Assembly (NCBI GenBank): GCA_023475345.1
Contig: JAMCWD010000016.1
Span: forward strand, 1 to 64,000
Length of the DNA stretch: 64,000 nucleotides
Origin: Chloroflexota bacterium
Lineage (GTDB): Bacteria; Vulcanimicrobiota; JAMCWD01
Direction: 5' to 3'
Under the pieces are notes generated by a model, which saw nothing but the letters and a program-made list of their open reading frames with translations, was not told where the DNA came from and did not search any database. Of this stretch, positions 60,296-64,000 are shown piece after piece (within the stretch, counting starts at the first letter, position 1; the number at the start of each line of letters is the position of its first letter). The translations under genes and the position numbers were made by a program.

Positions 60296-63200
60296 CAGCG
60301 TTCCCTCCTTCCCCTGGCGATGCGTTCGAGAAGGGATTTGCCCCCCCTGTACCAGCCCTGCTCACCGGAACCGGTCTCGTCCCCGATAAGAGCGGACACC
60401 AGAGAAAAGAAGGAATCGGGGCCTTCATAAGGGGCAGGCTTCCCGAACCTTCTGGGGGGAATATAATACATGCTGCCTGCCGAAACCATGGAGGTTGACC
60501 CGCATGCCTCCCGGCCGAAAAGGACGGCCCTGGAGCATGCAAGCGGCCTTAACAGCTTCCCGAATACAAGAACCGTACCGGCCGGGATCCTGCCCTTGAT
60601 GGGCAGAGATGCGATGTAGGGGAGAAATTCCGCCAGCATATTCCTTGCCGCCGGGTCGTCCATGTCGGCGACAAGATGGAAAGGCAGCGACCCCGACGGT
60701 CTGGAATACGGCGCCGGGTGCCTCTGGTTCAATAACTCGACAAGCCTCAATGCCAGGGGCGAAACTTGGACAGGAGCTTCTTCATCCGGCAGATCCTTGT
60801 AAACCGGGCACCCTGCGCCATCATTCCCGCAAAGCGAAAACAGGGACATCTCAGCGGGGTTGTACCCAAGGCACGCCGCCGCCAGGCAGTCCGCAGTTAC
60901 GGCATCGAACGACATTATCATCCGCCTGCTTTCGCCTTCTCCCGGGAGGTATCTCCTTTCGCCTTCCAGGATGACAAGGTCCGGCGGACGGCATTTCAGG
61001 TAATCCACATGTTTTTCAACCGGCCTGCCTGCGAAAGCCCCTCTCTCACCTGAAGGGAGCATCGTGGCATGGTTGGCTATCGACGGGGCGGCCCCCAGTA
61101 CAGTGCTGGAAGCGCAGGTCGCTATGTTTATATAATAATCGCATATCAGCAAATCCACCGGGACGGAAAATGCCCTGAAGCCTTCCCGTTTTTGTCCGGC
61201 TCCTTCATCCATAAGGGTTACCTCTTGATAGGGCGACTCGTCAAGGAAAGCTATTTTCAGCTTCCTGTTATCGTCGCCGAGGATCCTCCAGTAATCGGCA
61301 AAGCCGGCCGGGTAATTGAACCTTGCGGAAAGGCCGGGAAGGGTATTTATGCCCACGGTAATCGATTCCGCCTTTGAATCCGCAACAAGCTTCAACACGT
61401 GATAAATGAAACCAGGGCTCAGCCTGTCATGTAAATGCCAGGCGGCCCCGCATTGTACCTTAATGAATACCTTCTTGCCTTCGAGCAGGGCGGTATCTTT
61501 CCACCATCTGACAAGCTCATCCGGGTCCTGGCCGGGCTCTTTTGCCTCCAGCAGGTTGTATAATCCCGCAAGGAGCGCATGGGGAAGCGGGACGCCTGTC
61601 TCCTGGCCGCCGTAGTAATAGCCCGTACGGGAAGGCGCAAAGCTGTCCATCCTGAGCATACATGTCCCGGTCTCGTCGATCCTGGGAGCGGTTATTCCCG
61701 GCACAGGATTGAAGAATATGGGAGCAGGCTCCTTGGGCGAAGGAAGCCTTACATGAGGGGATTCTCTGAATAAAATCTTCCCGAGCGGCTCGCCTTCAAG
61801 TTCCTGCATGCCCAGGTGTACCGTCCACGGCATGACGACAAGCGCCGCAAAGAGCACGAGCATCGATGCCGCCGGCGACCCTACGGGGGACCAGAGCTGG
61901 CCCCTGAAACCCCAGGCTGCAAGCAGCCCGATAACCGCCACGCCTGAAATCGAAGAAGCTGCAAGCCAGGGTAGCCCCGCCACCCTCAAATAACCACTGA
62001 AGAATAACAGGTAAAAAATTGCGCCGAAGAAAAGATAAATCAGAAGACTGGTATTGTCTAAAAATGCCAGGCTAAACTGCCTCCCGACATAAGCCATTAA
62101 TAACAGCCCGCCCAGGATCAGCCCCATAACACCGGGGGATATGGGCGAAACCCTCCCCTGGGGAAGAGGGAAGAACCTTATGAACGGCAGCGAAATCAAA
62201 TGGGCCACACCGTAAGTAACAACGCCCAGCAGCGCTCCCAGGGGAACAAGGAACCCCAGGTTCTTTTCGGCAAACCCGAATAATCCCGCAGCCTGACCGC
62301 TCACCGCAAGGATATAAAGCAGCGCCCCGCCGATACACAGGGCGGCCCAGAGCTTGTAACTGGAAAGACGCGGGGCTATCTTCACCGCCATAAAAAGTAT
62401 CATGAAAAGATACAACGCAAGAGTCCCCGGATGGAAGTGAGAGAAAAACAGCAAAGGAAAAAGGACTACCAGGAGCCCCACTATCAGTACCAGCCCTTTA
62501 CCCGGCCGGGGGTCGTCCATGAACTGCTGTTCCCAGAAATCGCCCGGGAGCCTCAGATCCCTGAAATCAAGCTGTACCCCGTCAATGACGGTAGATGACC
62601 TTTTCTTCCCCTCAAGGAAATTTTTCCAGGCTCTTTCGGTAAGCAGGGCAAGCACGTGCACGGCGACAATCATTATCGGCCATGCGCACAGGATTATCCA
62701 CGACGGGACAAAAAGCTTGTCGAATACGGCCACCGGGAACCTGAGGCTGAAAAGCCTGTCCAGTATCCCCGCGCTCTGCATGAAAACAAAGCCTGAAATC
62801 GCCCCCGCCGCCAGGAGTGCGTAAAACAACGAGCCGGAGATCTTCCTCGACGGCACTATAATCAGGATCAAAAGTACAGGCAGGAACGCCAGCAGGAAAA
62901 TCTGTCTTGATCCCAGTTTCCCGTAAGGGCCGAGCAAAAGAAACATCAGAAGAAGGAGGGCGACCAGGACGAAAGTATGAACCTGGGGAGCTCCTTCACC
63001 GGGAAAAATTTTCCTGAACGCTCTTTTAAGGATAAAAGACAGGCTCCATGCGCCAGTCCCGACAAGCATCGAAAAAACTCCCAGGAAAAGGATGTTCGAA
63101 TAAAAGCTGCCTCCCATATAGAAAAACCCTGCTTTGACTCCCAGCCCGATAAAAAGCAAGCCTATAATGCCGGACCACAACATTACCGCAAGATACCTGA

Positions 63201-63492
63201 AGCGGGGCACGAACCCGGCGGAATAAATTGCGAGATTCAAAAACAAAATCAACGCAATGCTCGTTACGGAAAAACCGTAAACAGTACATGCGCTCGAAAC
63301 CGCACCTGCCTTCGGGAGATAAAAGGGGTTCAGGAACCCTGAAAAATAAAGCAGGATCCCCGATACCACGGTAACAGTTAAAATAACCAGCAGGTTCCAA
63401 TCGCGGTCAGGGGAGAAACTTCGGCTCATCCTCATTTTCAACTGCCTCAGCAGCCCCCATTCCATATATGAAAAACCTTTTTTGTCCTTCAA
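60292..63492 (-). CDS. Very large multi-pass membrane protein with C-terminal DUF362-like domain
   Basis: 1066 residues from a TTG six bases after GGAGG. Residues 1 to ~600 contain well over a dozen hydrophobic helices in a transporter-like array, with one soluble loop around 285-325. The last ~450 residues are soluble and resemble DUF362: KKVFIKVQCGAAWHLHDRLSPGFIYHVLKLV, FSVPVDLLICDYYINIATCASSTVLGAAPS, PPDLVILEGERRYLPGEG and SFDAVTADCLAAACLGYNPAEM. Two Cys pairs (CGNDGAGCPVYK) near the end could be ligands. DUF362 proteins are poorly understood, some binding Fe-S clusters. The fusion is not one I recognise. Confidence 0.8.
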   Translation of the reverse strand: MKDKKGFSYMEWGLLRQLKMRMSRSFSPDRDWNLLVILTVTVVSGILLYFSGFLNPFYLPKAGAVSSACTVYGFSVTSIALILFLNLAIYSAGFVPRFRYLAVMLWSGIIGLLFIGLGVKAGFFYMGGSFYSNILFLGVFSMLVGTGAWSLSFILKRAFRKIFPGEGAPQVHTFVLVALLLLMFLLLGPYGKLGSRQIFLLAFLPVLLILIIVPSRKISGSLFYALLAAGAISGFVFMQSAGILDRLFSLRFPVAVFDKLFVPSWIILCAWPIMIVAVHVLALLTERAWKNFLEGKKRSSTVIDGVQLDFRDLRLPGDFWEQQFMDDPRPGKGLVLIVGLLVVLFPLLFFSHFHPGTLALYLFMILFMAVKIAPRLSSYKLWAALCIGGALLYILAVSGQAAGLFGFAEKNLGFLVPLGALLGVVTYGVAHLISLPFIRFFPLPQGRVSPISPGVMGLILGGLLLMAYVGRQFSLAFLDNTSLLIYLFFGAIFYLLFFSGYLRVAGLPWLAASSISGVAVIGLLAAWGFRGQLWSPVGSPAASMLVLFAALVVMPWTVHLGMQELEGEPLGKILFRESPHVRLPSPKEPAPIFFNPVPGITAPRIDETGTCMLRMDSFAPSRTGYYYGGQETGVPLPHALLAGLYNLLEAKEPGQDPDELVRWWKDTALLEGKKVFIKVQCGAAWHLHDRLSPGFIYHVLKLVADSKAESITVGINTLPGLSARFNYPAGFADYWRILGDDNRKLKIAFLDESPYQEVTLMDEGAGQKREGFRAFSVPVDLLICDYYINIATCASSTVLGAAPSIANHATMLPSGERGAFAGRPVEKHVDYLKCRPPDLVILEGERRYLPGEGESRRMIMSFDAVTADCLAAACLGYNPAEMSLFSLCGNDGAGCPVYKDLPDEEAPVQVSPLALRLVELLNQRHPAPYSRPSGSLPFHLVADMDDPAARNMLAEFLPYIASLPIKGRIPAGTVLVFGKLLRPLACSRAVLFGREACGSTSMVSAGSMYYIPPRRFGKPAPYEGPDSFFSLVSALIGDETGSGEQGWYRGGKSLLERIARGRRERW

Positions 63493-63644
63493 GGGTTTCC
63501 TCCGGCTTAAAAATACATACTATTATTCGACAGCTTTTCCATCATCCTTCTTAAAAGGGAAGGGATTTCTATAATACCGGGGAAATTTATGATCCGGGAA
63601 ACCGTGCGTAAATAGCGACTTTTCTTATGCGGAGGGAGAAATTT

Positions 63645-64000
63645 ATGCCAGACGAAAAAGAAGTTCTTGCAAATAATATCCTCGGCCACAGGCAGATGAT
63701 GGACGAGATTGAAAACAGACTTTGCCCCGATATTATCGCGCTTGTCGATTACATGGAACGTTGTATCGAAAACGGGGGCAAAGTCATGGTGCTGGGGAAC
63801 GGAGGTTCTGCGGCGGACGCCCAGCACATGGCGGCCGAATTGATGGGAAGATTCAAGCTCGACAGGGCTTCCCTGCCGGTGTATGCGCTTACCACGAACA
63901 CTTCAATAATTACCGCCCTGGCGAACGATTATGATTATTCCCAGGTTTTCAAGCGCCAGCTTGAGGGCATAACCGTTGAAGGCGACGTCGTTATCGGGAT
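63645..64000 (+). CDS. gmhA: Phosphoheptose isomerase (3' partial)
   Basis: GmhA converts sedoheptulose 7-phosphate to D-glycero-D-manno-heptose 7-phosphate, the first step of ADP-heptose synthesis for LPS core. The frame opens at an ATG behind GGAGGGAGAAATTT and is open to the window end (118 residues visible of about 190). A SIS domain shows GGKVMVLGNGGSAADAQHMAAELMGRF, the diagnostic GmhA loop, and TNTSIITALANDYDYSQVF. The C-terminal third is outside the window. It is transcribed divergently from the DUF362 fusion gene. Confidence 0.93.
   Translation, partial: MPDEKEVLANNILGHRQMMDEIENRLCPDIIALVDYMERCIENGGKVMVLGNGGSAADAQHMAAELMGRFKLDRASLPVYALTTNTSIITALANDYDYSQVFKRQLEGITVEGDVVIG

Overview
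This 64 kb window is chromosomal DNA of a Gram-negative, respiring or anaerobically respiring bacterium. It encodes a proton-pumping complex I, lipoproteins, dTDP-aminosugar and heptose genes for a surface polysaccharide, ECF sigma/anti-sigma pairs and preQ0 synthesis. Strong AGGAGG ribosome sites, frequent GTG/TTG starts, moderate GC and dispersed short repeats fit an uncultured lineage of the deltaproteobacteria/Desulfobacterota kind. The sequence alone does not fix the phylum, and no rRNA or tRNA gene was seen.

Layout. 0-0.6 kb: 3' part of rdgB. 0.7-13.4 kb: a surface-polysaccharide locus with a sugar-1-phosphate nucleotidyltransferase, a GtrB/ArnC-like GT2, an AsnB-type amidotransferase, three zinc-ribbon methyltransferases, a radical SAM/SPASM enzyme, a NeuD-type acyltransferase, WbqC, an SMR-like membrane protein, the RffA aminotransferase and a GT-C-like membrane protein. 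A bidirectional terminator closes it. 13.5-25.3 kb (minus strand): nuoABCDH, a small membrane protein, a GltD-like flavoprotein, a ferredoxin and nuoJKLMN. nuoE, nuoF and nuoG are absent. The flavoprotein carries the N-terminus of NuoI and the following ferredoxin carries the rest, with a structured repeat between them. 25.4-31.1 kb: two TlpA-like thioredoxins, a SIS-domain protein, queC with a DUF366 gene, an ECF sigma/anti-sigma pair and small proteins.

31-42.2 kb: accessory material. This holds an AT-rich PD-(D/E)XK nuclease-like gene, a methyltransferase/ATP-grasp fusion, a DnaJ-zinc-finger-like secreted protein, a tandem pair of membrane proteins with a 35-residue micropeptide, a TPR lipoprotein with an internal duplication, an AT-rich orphan flanked by direct repeats, a TIM-barrel isomerase-like protein and an M50/CBS protease. 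42.5 kb: a palindrome of DnaA-box consensus sites in front of cutA. 43-54.3 kb: TPR lipoprotein, SUMF1-like protein, secreted methyltransferase, M4-like peptidase, isoaspartyl dipeptidase, flavodoxin, queE, folE2, and a second ECF sigma factor with a long anti-sigma factor. 54.4-57 kb: an AT-rich island with a KAP-type P-loop NTPase and a frame-disrupted partner. 57.2-63.5 kb: lytic transglycosylase, small zinc protein, and a three-gene operon of unknown function that includes a 1066-residue membrane protein with a DUF362-like tail. 63.6 kb to the end: 5' part of gmhA.

How they fit. The polysaccharide genes could build, amidate or acylate, and flip lipid-linked sugars. The nuo locus appears to be a complex I fed by a GltD/NfnB-like NAD(P)H flavoprotein in place of NuoEFG. 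PreQ0 synthesis is split between queC at 29 kb and queE-folE2 at 51 kb. The three AT-rich islands (31-32.6, 38.7-39.2 and 54.4-57 kb) look horizontally acquired; two of them carry plausible defence-type domains.
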